Translations under genes and position numbers: made by a program
Source of the DNA: Dehalococcoidia bacterium UBA6495
GTDB taxonomy: Bacteria > Chloroflexota > Dehalococcoidia > Lucifugimonadales > UBA826
Length of the DNA stretch: 7,459 bases
Assembly (NCBI GenBank): GCA_002435305.1
Contig: DJMH01000109.1
Span: 3,287-10,745 of the forward strand
Direction: 5' to 3'
The notes under the pieces: model-generated
What the model was told of the DNA's origin: nothing
The model's input: the letters and a program-made list of their open reading frames with translations, nothing else
Database searches by the model: none
Shown: one piece after another, positions 1 through 6,595 of the stretch
Numbering within the stretch: the stretch's first letter is position 1
Layout: each line of letters starts with the position of its first letter

Positions 1-723
1 GGCCAATCCATAGCATATGCTGCGTCTTTATTTGGGGCGAAAGCATTTATAGCGGTCCCTGAAATAGCCAACCCAGGTAAAGTTGAATCAATGCGCAATC
101 TAGGTGCAGAAGTAATTCATTACGGAGAGCATTTTGGTATCGCAGATCAATACATGAGGGATCTATCAGAGGAAAAAGGCTACAAATATATAAATGCCGT
201 AGAAGAAACTCAACTCTACGCAGGTGTAGGAACCTACACCCTCGAGATAATAGAAGATCTACCCGACGTTGACGTAATAATTGTGCCTGTGGGGGGAGGA
301 AGTGGGGCTTGTGGTACCTGTATTACAGCTAAATCCATTAACCCAAAAATAGAAGTTATAGGGGTGCAATCTGAACGGGCACCAGCGGCCTACAATTCTT
401 GGAAATCAGGTGATTTGGTACAGGCTGAGATGGCCAGTATAGCGGAAGGTTTGGCAACAAATAAGGGCTACGAACCCGCACAAACAATTTTGAGAGAGAT
501 GCTGGATGATTTTATTCTTGTTTCTGATGAAGAAATGGAAGATGCCATCGTTTTATACCTAGAGCATACCCGAAATTTAGTGGAGCACGCGGGAGCGGCA
601 AGCCTTGCCGCAGCCATAAAAATGAAGGGAAGATTAAAAAATAGAAAAGTGGTGATAGTTGCGAGCGGTGGAAACCTATCGATGGAGCACTTACTCCGGG
701 CGATAGAAAGGTACAAGGATTGA
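1..723 (+). CDS. PLP-dependent threonine/serine ammonia-lyase family enzyme, 5'-truncated by the window edge
   Basis: Frame 1 is open from base 1, so the gene starts upstream; 240 codons and a TGA stop are visible. The first residues, GQSIAYAA, match the end of the SxGNHGQ loop of fold-type II PLP enzymes. The PLP-phosphate loop GGGSG lies at about visible residues 98-102 in VPVGGGSG, followed by the family-typical AEGLA stretch and a C-terminal SGGN at about 222-225. The lysine that would bind PLP lies upstream of the window. The family removes ammonia from threonine or serine in the cytosol to give 2-oxobutanoate or pyruvate. The protein ends soon after SGGN with no ACT domain, so it is the short catabolic or serine-racemase-like type rather than the isoleucine-regulated biosynthetic type. 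Serine racemase and hydroxyaspartate dehydratase cannot be excluded. The next gene begins 2 bases after the stop, suggesting co-transcription. Confidence 0.88.
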   Translation, partial: GQSIAYAASLFGAKAFIAVPEIANPGKVESMRNLGAEVIHYGEHFGIADQYMRDLSEEKGYKYINAVEETQLYAGVGTYTLEIIEDLPDVDVIIVPVGGGSGACGTCITAKSINPKIEVIGVQSERAPAAYNSWKSGDLVQAEMASIAEGLATNKGYEPAQTILREMLDDFILVSDEEMEDAIVLYLEHTRNLVEHAGAASLAAAIKMKGRLKNRKVVIVASGGNLSMEHLLRAIERYKD

Positions 724-725
724 TT

Positions 726-1370
726 ATGGAAAATACTACCAATGGAGCCATCACTTACTTTTCCGGATTTGAAACCTTATATGATTTGATCCAAAGTGAA
801 CTCGAAGGACTTACCGAAGAACAACTAGATTACACTTCGCAGGATTGGGAGTGGGCGGGATGGAGCATTCGCAATCAAGTCAGCCATATGGCATCGTTAA
901 TACCAAGGTGGTTGGTTTTAAGATGGGGGTCAACCCTTTTCCCTCTAGGAGACCATGGAGTCGAAAACATTGAAGAGATATCCCAATCGAAATCAGATAG
1001 ACGTCTTGATGACGAAGTTTATTGGGAAATTGATGACATAAGCCTGATGCTTAAAAAGTTCCTCGATTTGGCTGTCCGAGTACTTCGGGATAATTCCCTT
1101 GAGTTTATGGCTTCTCAAAAAATCAATAGAGATGCCACTCCCCAATGGGAGATGATGGCAAAAGCCCATCCCCATGGGGTGACTTCAGAGGGAACTCCCG
1201 CAAAAGGTTCTATGACCCTTGAAGCTACAATGCGCCACATTTACTTTGAAGAAGTAACGCACTTATATAACATCCAGCGCTTGAAGAAAGCCCAAGGTTT
1301 ACCTACTAAAACGGTAGTACCCAGTGTAGGATACTGGACCCTTGAAGGGTGGGACCGTAGCGAACCCTAG
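726..1370 (+). CDS. DinB-like (DinB/YfiT four-helix) superfamily protein
   Basis: The protein has 214 residues. The start is ATG 726, chosen because AAGG (715-718), inside the end of the upstream gene, lies 7 bases before it; a TTG at 720 would be too close to that site. The motif WSIRNQVSHMA (about 46-56) is the first DinB-type helix motif, with H54 as a likely metal ligand. The segment RHIYFEEVTHL (about 170-180) gives H171 and H179, with E175 where many members have a further histidine. The family adopts a four-helix bundle that often binds a divalent metal. Some members are thiol-dependent S-transferases; most have no known reaction. I see no signal peptide or membrane segment, so it is probably cytosolic. 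It follows the ammonia-lyase gene by 2 bases, but I infer no shared pathway. Family call fairly secure; reaction unknown. Confidence 0.75.
   Translation: MENTTNGAITYFSGFETLYDLIQSELEGLTEEQLDYTSQDWEWAGWSIRNQVSHMASLIPRWLVLRWGSTLFPLGDHGVENIEEISQSKSDRRLDDEVYWEIDDISLMLKKFLDLAVRVLRDNSLEFMASQKINRDATPQWEMMAKAHPHGVTSEGTPAKGSMTLEATMRHIYFEEVTHLYNIQRLKKAQGLPTKTVVPSVGYWTLEGWDRSEP
1367..1370. other. Shared CTAG: overlapping convergent stop codons
   Basis: The four bases CTAG form a palindrome. The DinB-like gene uses TAG at 1368-1370 on the plus strand, and the peptidase gene uses TAG at 1367-1369 on the minus strand. The two genes therefore end tail-to-tail with a 4-base overlap and no room for a terminator, so each transcript presumably runs antisense into the other gene. 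Confidence 0.9.
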
Positions 1371-2473
1371 GTTTGTCTTTTTAGTCGATTTTTTAATTTT
1401 CCCTGCACTCTATAAAGTCTTTCCTTCACCGGTGAGGCGGCTTTGGAAGAAATCATGGAGGCAGAGGTGAAAATCAAATCGGTTCCATTTAAGAAGTCAT
1501 CCAAAGATATGTATTCCATCCCAATAGCACCATTGGGGTCCGGTATTTTGGTTGTAGCGTTATGCCAATTGCCCAAAGGAAACGCAACTCCCGTAGTGGA
1601 AAAACCATTAACGGCGAAAGCTGTTGCCTCACAAGAGCCTGCCGCCATTAATTGTCTTTGCCATTTAAAGCCTGGATTTTCAGAAAGCAAGGAATTCTTT
1701 GCCAGGGTTAAAATCTGTTCAGCCTCCGCATCAAATGTGTAGGATGCATCCCCAGTCCGTATAACCGGTCCCATACCTTGCTCCACTCCTGGAATAACAG
1801 AGCTAGTTTCAACAGACACTACAAAAGTATTTGATGGTATGGTCTGCTCAGCTGCAATTAGTCCAGCTCCTACCAAGCCTACCTCCTCAGCCCTAGTAAA
1901 AATCCCGAAAATGTCGGCCGCCGCGGGCTCTCGCTTTAGCTCAATTAATGAAGCCATTATTGAAGCACACCCCGCAAGGTCATCTAATGCCCGCATTTCT
2001 ATTTGATTATCTAGCAGGCTGAAATCAGGCAGGTTGAATGTTATTGGGGTTCCAACATCCAATTTTATTTCTGAAACTACCTTTACTTCCCCTTCGCCGC
2101 CTTCACCCCAAGGTTCAATACGGCATGGGTGTCTATTATTTTCCTGATCAAAAGAAAAACAATCTGCACCTTTAATCGCAGCTGCCCTTGGAACACCGCC
2201 TAGGGATTTTCCAACATAAAAACCCTTTTCATCCCGAATAATTTCGTAACCTGGATGATCCATATGGGCCACATATGCGATGGGTCGATGACTCTCTTCG
2301 GTCCCAGAAATTTTCGCTACAATATTTCCATAGTCATCTTGGGAGTAATCAATGGAATTCTCTTCCAGAATCGACATTAATTTGTTGGATACTTGGTACT
2401 CGTTGAAGGATGTGGCAGGACAACGGCCCAAGTCTTTAAGAATATTTAAAGCCAAGGTATGAATGTTTTTCAA
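1367..2473 (-). CDS. M42-like metallo-aminopeptidase (dinuclear zinc peptidase)
   Basis: From the TTG at 2473 the protein has 368 residues, close to the usual M42 length. Motifs in order: HMDHPGYEI with likely metal ligand H70 and companion D72; RALDDLAG with the probable bridging D164; TRAEEVGLVGA with the EE pair E196-E197 (catalytic base and metal ligand); SVETSS with E222 where M42 enzymes usually have Asp; and GNWHNA with the last ligand H304. All parts of a two-metal site are therefore present. The family removes N-terminal residues from peptides or acts as a glutamyl/deblocking aminopeptidase in the cytosol. Start choice: GGAGG at 2479-2483 is 5 bases from TTG 2473. A second in-frame TTG at 2485 has a weaker GAGAGG six bases upstream and would add four residues; no in-frame ATG competes. 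It is convergent with and overlaps the DinB-like gene, and divergent from the RNase gene. Confidence 0.82.
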   Translation of the reverse strand: MKNIHTLALNILKDLGRCPATSFNEYQVSNKLMSILEENSIDYSQDDYGNIVAKISGTEESHRPIAYVAHMDHPGYEIIRDEKGFYVGKSLGGVPRAAAIKGADCFSFDQENNRHPCRIEPWGEGGEGEVKVVSEIKLDVGTPITFNLPDFSLLDNQIEMRALDDLAGCASIMASLIELKREPAAADIFGIFTRAEEVGLVGAGLIAAEQTIPSNTFVVSVETSSVIPGVEQGMGPVIRTGDASYTFDAEAEQILTLAKNSLLSENPGFKWQRQLMAAGSCEATAFAVNGFSTTGVAFPLGNWHNATTKIPDPNGAIGMEYISLDDFLNGTDLIFTSASMISSKAASPVKERLYRVQGKLKNRLKRQT

Positions 2474-2494
2474 ATACGCCTCCAAAAAGAGCCT

Positions 2495-2514
2495 CTCAAA
2501 CCTGCAAGTTTGAG
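2495..2514 (-). promoter_or_regulatory. Hairpin in the peptidase leader, next to its upstream SD
   Basis: CTCAAAC (2495-2501) and GTTTGAG (2508-2514) are perfect inverted arms around a 6-base loop. On the minus-strand transcript the second arm contains part of the GAGAGG site that would serve the TTG at 2485, but not the GGAGG (2479-2483) that serves TTG 2473. The structure could mask the upstream initiation site. No T-run follows it on the minus strand, so it is not an obvious terminator. A regulatory role is inference. Confidence 0.4.
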
Positions 2515-2538
2515 GGTGTCAAATGCCTATCATATACT
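2510..2538 (+). promoter_or_regulatory. Sigma70-type promoter for the RNase gene
   Basis: TTGAGG (2510-2515, 4 of 6 to consensus) is followed after 17 bp by TATACT (2533-2538, 5 of 6). Transcription would begin near 2545, giving a leader of roughly 130 bases before the RNase ATG. The -10 sits inside the palindrome at 2527-2543. I see no clear stem-loop or known riboswitch in the long leader. Prediction by eye only. Confidence 0.5.
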
Positions 2539-2543
2539 GATAG
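2527..2543. repeat. Palindrome over the divergent -10 elements (possible operator)
   Basis: CTATCA, 5-base spacer TATAC, TGATAG: perfect 6-base arms. It covers the forward -10 TATACT and, on the other strand, TATGAT (2529-2534), a 5-of-6 -10 match for the peptidase gene. The reverse promoter has only a weak -35, TTGTGC at 2551-2556, 16 bp away. A repressor bound here would shut both divergent genes; this is inference from position. Confidence 0.4.
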
Positions 2544-2678
2544 AAGATTCGCACAATAAGTAGGAAATGTACAACAAAAATACGGACCCTTACTAACGAT
2601 CCTCAGATCATGGTTTCCGGTGTTTGATCTAAAAACACGGTAACATCTTTCCTAGATACTGAATTCAAAGGAGCCCTT

Positions 2679-4664
2679 ATGGGTGAAATAGCTATAGCCT
2701 TACTCAGTAAAGAACTAAAGTTCTGTGAATTGTCCTCGGAATCCTCTAATAGCACCCGCATCGAAGTAAAAGTGGGCAGGAATAAACGAGCCAAAATACC
2801 CAACAAAAATTTAATATATAGATCTGGTATACATGTAAGTGATGCTATTGACCTACAAAAATTTTCTTCAGTCGCAACCCAGATGTCTGAAACCTTAGAT
2901 TTGCACCTTGCCTGGGAACTCCTAAGCCAAGATTTAATTGAGAATGAAACCCAGCAAATTGATATTTACGAAATAGCTGATTTACTGGATTTTGAGAAAG
3001 ACCCCTACTTAATATCAGCTATTTATCTTCATATTCATAAAGATTCATTATTTTTTTCGATATACGAAAATAATTTATTGCTACATTCACCGCAAAATGT
3101 TGAATCGATAAAAACGGCCAGGATCAGGTCGAATAGCGAGAATGAAGACGAACAGACCTTAATTGACGCTATTAAAAACCAATCAATCCCGCCTAATCTC
3201 TCAGATCATCAAACACAGCTCTTACAACATCTTAAAAAATTTGTCATATTAGGCGAATCTTATAGTAGAAGTGCCAAAGCGACTGATCTAATCAACCGTA
3301 TTTCTAGTAATTCGCAAGGAAACCTTCAGAAAACAGGTTTCAAGTTACTTGAGCCCACCGGCATTATTAATTTAGACATACCCTATGAATTAGAAAAACT
3401 CGAAATTCCAACTAAATTTTCAGAAGATGTAATTAATAGGTCCGAAACTTTAATACCATTGGATTACGATTGGGAAGATTTAACCCATCTACCAACTTAC
3501 ACAATTGATGATGAAAATACGCTAGATCGAGACGATGCTTTCTCTATAGACGTAGATAACCATCACATATGGATACATATAACAGCAGTAGCTAGCACTG
3601 TGGATTCGGGTTCCATTTTTGATTTGGAAGCAAAAAGCAGAATGTGTTCGGTATATTTGCCGGAACTGACGATTCCAATGTTACCCAGACCTATATCTGA
3701 AAACACATCAACACTCCAACCTAGGTCCCGACGATTGTGTTTATCTCTTAGACTAGATTTGGACGAAAAATCGAATTTAATCAGACATTCTTTTGTCAAA
3801 ACTGCGATAGAAACAAACGAGTCTCTAACTTATAACGAAGCAGATAACATCTTCAATAAACCCACGGAAAAATTGCATAACCTATTGTCGAAATTGGAAC
3901 AATTCACGACTAACAGTAGATCAGAGAGGGAACGACAAGGTGCCTACTCTTTCAACAGACCGGACATGACAATAAAAATCTCAAAGGACGGCAAGGTAAA
4001 CGTGTCAATGTCGACAGCTCATTCACGCTCCAAAGATTTGATAGCTGAGCTAATGATTGTTTACAACGCAAAAATATCTGGTTTTTTTATGACCAATCAA
4101 ATACCTGCTTTATACAGATCACAGGACGATTCAATAAACTTTCATTCTACGGCAGCTATTGGACCTTTAGATTGGTATTTAGCATCAAGATCTATGAAAC
4201 CAGCTAAAGTATCAGTAAACCCTGGTAGGCACTCTGGATTAGGTTTAGATTTATATTGCCAGGCAACCTCACCTCTTCGACGTTTCACAGATTTATGTCT
4301 TCAAAGGCAGGCAATTGAATATATCAGCAGCAGTACAAATACCTATGGGCCAAAAGAATTATCGACCATAGGGTTTGAGTCAGAAATACGAGTTAAAGAA
4401 ATCCATCGGGTCGAATCAAGGAGAAGAAAATACTGGCTTCTGAGATTCCTGGAACAAGAAACCTTGAATGGAAACCTTTCCAATCGGCTGCCGGCGACAG
4501 TATTAGAAAATGACCCACTCCGGAGCGCCTTGATAGAGCTCACCGAATATCCTCTTAGAGGAAGATGCTTGGTGCCTCAGGGATATAAGCCAGGAAATGA
4601 GTGTGAGCTTAAGCTAAACGGGGTTGATCTTTGGGATTTAACAGCACAATTTAATTTGTTTTGA
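2679..4664 (+). CDS. RNase II/R-family 3'-5' exoribonuclease (RNB domain)
   Basis: The protein has 661 residues, near RNase II size (about 644) and shorter than typical RNase R. The start ATG is set by AAAGGAG (2667-2673), 5 bases upstream. The RNB signature YTIDDENTLDRDDAFS (about 274-289) supplies the four catalytic aspartates D277, D283, D285 and D286, corresponding to D201, D207, D209 and D210 of E. coli RNase II. Later motifs are IPALYRSQ (475-482) and YCQATSPLRRFTDL (526-539), the usual RNB C-terminal active-site arginine segment. Residues 1-260 are diverged and should contain small RNA-binding domains. About 604-661 look like a short S1-like barrel, in the style of cyanobacterial and plastid RNB proteins. 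The enzyme should degrade single-stranded RNA processively from the 3' end, releasing nucleoside 5'-monophosphates, in mRNA decay or RNA maturation. It faces the tRNA-Pro gene across 20 bases. Confidence 0.92.
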   Translation: MGEIAIALLSKELKFCELSSESSNSTRIEVKVGRNKRAKIPNKNLIYRSGIHVSDAIDLQKFSSVATQMSETLDLHLAWELLSQDLIENETQQIDIYEIADLLDFEKDPYLISAIYLHIHKDSLFFSIYENNLLLHSPQNVESIKTARIRSNSENEDEQTLIDAIKNQSIPPNLSDHQTQLLQHLKKFVILGESYSRSAKATDLINRISSNSQGNLQKTGFKLLEPTGIINLDIPYELEKLEIPTKFSEDVINRSETLIPLDYDWEDLTHLPTYTIDDENTLDRDDAFSIDVDNHHIWIHITAVASTVDSGSIFDLEAKSRMCSVYLPELTIPMLPRPISENTSTLQPRSRRLCLSLRLDLDEKSNLIRHSFVKTAIETNESLTYNEADNIFNKPTEKLHNLLSKLEQFTTNSRSERERQGAYSFNRPDMTIKISKDGKVNVSMSTAHSRSKDLIAELMIVYNAKISGFFMTNQIPALYRSQDDSINFHSTAAIGPLDWYLASRSMKPAKVSVNPGRHSGLGLDLYCQATSPLRRFTDLCLQRQAIEYISSSTNTYGPKELSTIGFESEIRVKEIHRVESRRRKYWLLRFLEQETLNGNLSNRLPATVLENDPLRSALIELTEYPLRGRCLVPQGYKPGNECELKLNGVDLWDLTAQFNLF

Positions 4665-4684
4665 TTGCCCAGACGATGAGAAAA

Positions 4685-4759
4685 TGGTCGGGGTGCTCGG
4701 GATCGAACCGAGGGCCTCCTGTTCCCAAAACAGGCGCGCTACCGCTGCGCCACACCCCG
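4685..4759 (-). tRNA. tRNA-Pro(TGG), CCA encoded
   Basis: Folding by eye on the minus strand gives a complete cloverleaf. The acceptor stem CGGGGTG/CACCCCG pairs 7 of 7; the D-stem is GCGC/GCGC; the anticodon stem is CCTGT/ACAGG with loop TTTGGGA, so the anticodon is TGG, reading CCA-type proline codons. There is a 5-base variable region and the T-arm is CTCGG-TTCGATC-CCGAG. The discriminator is A (4688) and CCA is encoded at 4685-4687. C1-G72 with A73, and G after the anticodon, are the usual bacterial tRNA-Pro identity features. The body without CCA is 72 bases. Only weak promoter-like boxes (TTTACC, TAACCT) lie upstream on the minus strand, and I see no hairpin terminator downstream before the convergent RNase gene. 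Confidence 0.97.
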
Positions 4760-4823
4760 AAAAAATAGCCTAAACAGGTTACATCCTATTTCTTTGTAGG
4801 TAAAGAAAATATCGAATTTCATT

Positions 4824-4843
4824 TTGAACTGTTTATTGTTCAA
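4824..4843. repeat. Inverted repeat TTGAAC-N8-GTTCAA across the -35 and spacer
   Basis: Two perfect 6-base arms (4824-4829 and 4838-4843) are separated by 8 bases. Their centres lie 14 bp apart. The left arm is itself the -35 hexamer, so a dimeric regulator bound here would block RNA polymerase. The regulator is not identifiable from this window, and the operator role is inferred. Confidence 0.4.
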
Positions 4844-4853
4844 CATGTAGAAT
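4824..4853 (+). promoter_or_regulatory. Sigma70-type promoter for the propeller-larB operon
   Basis: TTGAAC (4824-4829, 5 of 6) is followed after 18 bp by TAGAAT (4848-4853, 5 of 6). Transcription would start near 4860, about 60 bases before the ATG at 4922. It is the best promoter match in the window and the only obvious one before the three downstream genes. Confidence 0.6.
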
Positions 4854-4921
4854 CAGACAATAAATATCAGTAACAGACGATAATCAAAGAACCTTGAAGT
4901 CTTAAACCCGGAGATGACCCA

Positions 4922-5788
4922 ATGGTTGTATTAGGTAGCGGGAATTTTAAATATGAAAAGGTGCCGGAATGGCCAAAAATGCCCAAATACTGGGAGTTCG
5001 GGGCTGCGTCAGATGGCGCAGTGAACTCGAAAGGTGAGATTTACATCTTTAGCAGGGGGAAACATCCTCTCACCATTTGGACCAAAGAAGGTGACTTCAT
5101 ATCCTCCTGGGGGGAAGGAACATTCTCTGCAAATCCACACGGAATTTATATAGCTCCAAACGACAATGTTTGGCTTGTGGACCGTGACTTTCACATAGCA
5201 ACCGAATATACCGCTGGCGGAGAAGCTCTTCGAACCCTGGGAGAAAAATTAGCCCCTTCTCCATCTTTCCAGGGACTACCTTTTAATATGCCCTCCGGCT
5301 TGGCTATATCTCCCTCTGGTGAGCTGTATGTGTCAGACGGTTATGGAGGACATAGGGTTCACAAATTTAGTGCCGACGGAGAGCTTTTATTATCATGGGG
5401 CAAACAAGGTACTGGTCCTGGAGAATTTGCCCTACTACACAACATATGGGTGGATGAAAGAGAAAGAGTAATAATTTGCGACCGTGAAAATGACCGAATT
5501 CAACTATTTAACAGTGATGGAGATTTTCTGGAGGAATGGACTGATTTATCCAGTCCTGGAGATGTTTGGATTCATGAAAACCACATATACTGCGTTGAAC
5601 AAGGCCCCCATGGCGGTGTAAGTATATGGACACTGGACGGTAATGTTGTCTCAAGGTGGAAAATTGATGAGGACCCTGGAAAAGGCTCGATAACTGATGG
5701 ACATGGTATTACTGTAGATTCAGAAGGTTCGATTTATGTTACAGAAATCGGTACTGGAGAAAAAGTATCTAAATTCATAAGAGCTTGA
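4922..5788 (+). CDS. NHL six-bladed propeller, peptidyl-alpha-hydroxyglycine alpha-amidating lyase (PAL)-like
   Basis: The 288 residues form about six NHL-type blades, seen as repeated units such as GELYVSDG...HRVHKFS...LLLSWG (133-160) and RVIICDRENDRIQLF (182-196). The start ATG has GGAG (4910-4913) 8 bases upstream. The blades align by eye with the lyase half of animal peptidylglycine alpha-amidating monooxygenase. FSRG (43-46) gives R45 for rat R533; SDGY (138-141) gives Y141 for Y654; CDREN (186-190) gives R188 for R706. H73 (NPHGI), H173 (LLHNI) and H261 (DGHGI) match the three zinc histidines. Animal PAL splits peptidyl-hydroxyglycine into peptide amide and glyoxylate. The animal disulfide cysteines and a signal peptide are absent, so this copy is probably cytosolic and its substrate is unknown. 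No monooxygenase (PHM) partner is visible. It is probably co-transcribed with larB, which lies 31 bases downstream. Confidence 0.8.
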   Translation: MVVLGSGNFKYEKVPEWPKMPKYWEFGAASDGAVNSKGEIYIFSRGKHPLTIWTKEGDFISSWGEGTFSANPHGIYIAPNDNVWLVDRDFHIATEYTAGGEALRTLGEKLAPSPSFQGLPFNMPSGLAISPSGELYVSDGYGGHRVHKFSADGELLLSWGKQGTGPGEFALLHNIWVDERERVIICDRENDRIQLFNSDGDFLEEWTDLSSPGDVWIHENHIYCVEQGPHGGVSIWTLDGNVVSRWKIDEDPGKGSITDGHGITVDSEGSIYVTEIGTGEKVSKFIRA

Positions 5789-5808
5789 GGCAACACACTA
5801 AATTAGCT

Positions 5809-5813
5809 GGAGG
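5809..5813 (+). promoter_or_regulatory. SD of larB, deciding an ATC start
   Basis: A consensus GGAGG lies exactly 6 bases before the in-frame ATC at 5820. The first conventional start codon, TTG 5835, is 21 bases away, too far to use this site, and only a GAAGAAGAAAAA purine run lies closer to it. The site therefore points to 5820 as the start. Confidence 0.65.
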
Positions 5814-5819
5814 AAAACC

Positions 5820-6578
5820 ATCGAAGAAGAAAAATTGAGAGGAATATTGTCGGAAATTCAGTCAGGCAATACATCTATCGACCAAGGTGTGGAAGTTTTT
5901 AAAAATTTGCCCTTCGAGAATCTTGAGTTTGCACGTGTAGACCATCATAGAGCAATCAGACAGGGGTTTCCGGAAGTGGTTTTTGGTCAAGGCAAAACCC
6001 CAGAACAGATACAGAAGATTACGAAGACTATCTTGGACACATCTGGAAAGGTGGTAGTTACCAGGGCCGAACCAGAGGCCTACGAAGCGGTAATAAAGTC
6101 AATTCCCAGTGCCAAATATGACCCGATGGCTAGAGTCATCACCGCAATGTCCGAACCAAATAAAAATCTGGTTAGTGGTCTAACCGTAGTGTGTGCGGGA
6201 ACCTCAGATTTACCTGTCGCAATGGAAGCGGCTATAACAGCTGAGATTATGGGCTGTGAGGTAAATAAGATTTTTGATGTAGGCGTTGCTGGTATACACA
6301 GACTTTTCGACAAATTGGAGGACATTCAAAACTCTAAAGCGATAGTAGCTGTTGCCGGTATGGAGGGAGCATTACCCTCAGTTATCGGTGGTTTAGCCAG
6401 TTGCCCCATAATCGCAGTACCAACAAGCATTGGATATGGAGCTAGCTTGGGGGGCATAGCAGCTCTACTCGCTATGCTGAATAGTTGCGCTCCTGGAATT
6501 ACGGTAGTAAACATAGATAACGGATTCGGAGCAGGGTATTCTGCAGCCAATATTGTACTGGCAACCACTCCTAAATAG
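5820..6578 (+). CDS. larB: LarB, pyridinium-3,5-biscarboxylic acid mononucleotide synthase (nickel-pincer cofactor)
   Basis: From ATC 5820 the protein has 252 residues, close to the roughly 246 of Lactiplantibacillus LarB; from TTG 5835 it would have 247. LarB carboxylates the pyridine ring of nicotinic acid adenine dinucleotide and cleaves the phosphoanhydride, giving P2CMN and AMP, the first step of the nickel-pincer nucleotide used by lactate racemase LarA and relatives. Diagnostic stretches are FARVDHHRAIRQGFPEVVFG near the N-terminus, then the PurE/AIRC-like core VCAGTSDLPVAMEAA, GMEGALPSVIGGL and AVPTSIGYGAS, and SCAPG...NIDNGFGAGYSAAN near the end. E182 (GMEG) and C223 (SCAPG), counted from ATC, fit the catalytic E180 and C221 of L. 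plantarum LarB. The extra five residues (IEEEK) restore the usual charged N-terminus. The partners LarC and LarE are not in the window. Confidence 0.92.
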   Translation: MEEEKLRGILSEIQSGNTSIDQGVEVFKNLPFENLEFARVDHHRAIRQGFPEVVFGQGKTPEQIQKITKTILDTSGKVVVTRAEPEAYEAVIKSIPSAKYDPMARVITAMSEPNKNLVSGLTVVCAGTSDLPVAMEAAITAEIMGCEVNKIFDVGVAGIHRLFDKLEDIQNSKAIVAVAGMEGALPSVIGGLASCPIIAVPTSIGYGASLGGIAALLAMLNSCAPGITVVNIDNGFGAGYSAANIVLATTPK

Positions 6579-6595
6579 TGAATCAGGGCGATGAA

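Noticed and set aside
1170..1179. Palindrome CCCCATGGGG in the DinB-like gene
   Set aside because: Short, without a loop, and explained by the His-Pro-His-Gly coding sequence.
1443..1742. 99-codon plus-strand frame inside the peptidase gene
   Set aside because: It is antisense to the conserved C-terminal half of the M42-like peptidase, including the final histidine motif, so it is a shadow.
2517..2522. Perfect minus-strand TTGACA -35 hexamer
   Set aside because: At 16-18 bp downstream the sequence reads TTTGAG, TTGAGA or TGAGAG, none a usable -10, and transcription would start almost at the start codon.
2605..2630. AGATCA...TGATCT inverted arms in the RNase leader
   Set aside because: Only 6-base arms with a 14-base loop and no extension; expected by chance and not placed near a promoter or SD.
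4665..4684. Possible terminator between the RNase gene and tRNA-Pro
   Set aside because: The 20 bases contain no GC-rich hairpin with a T-run on either strand.
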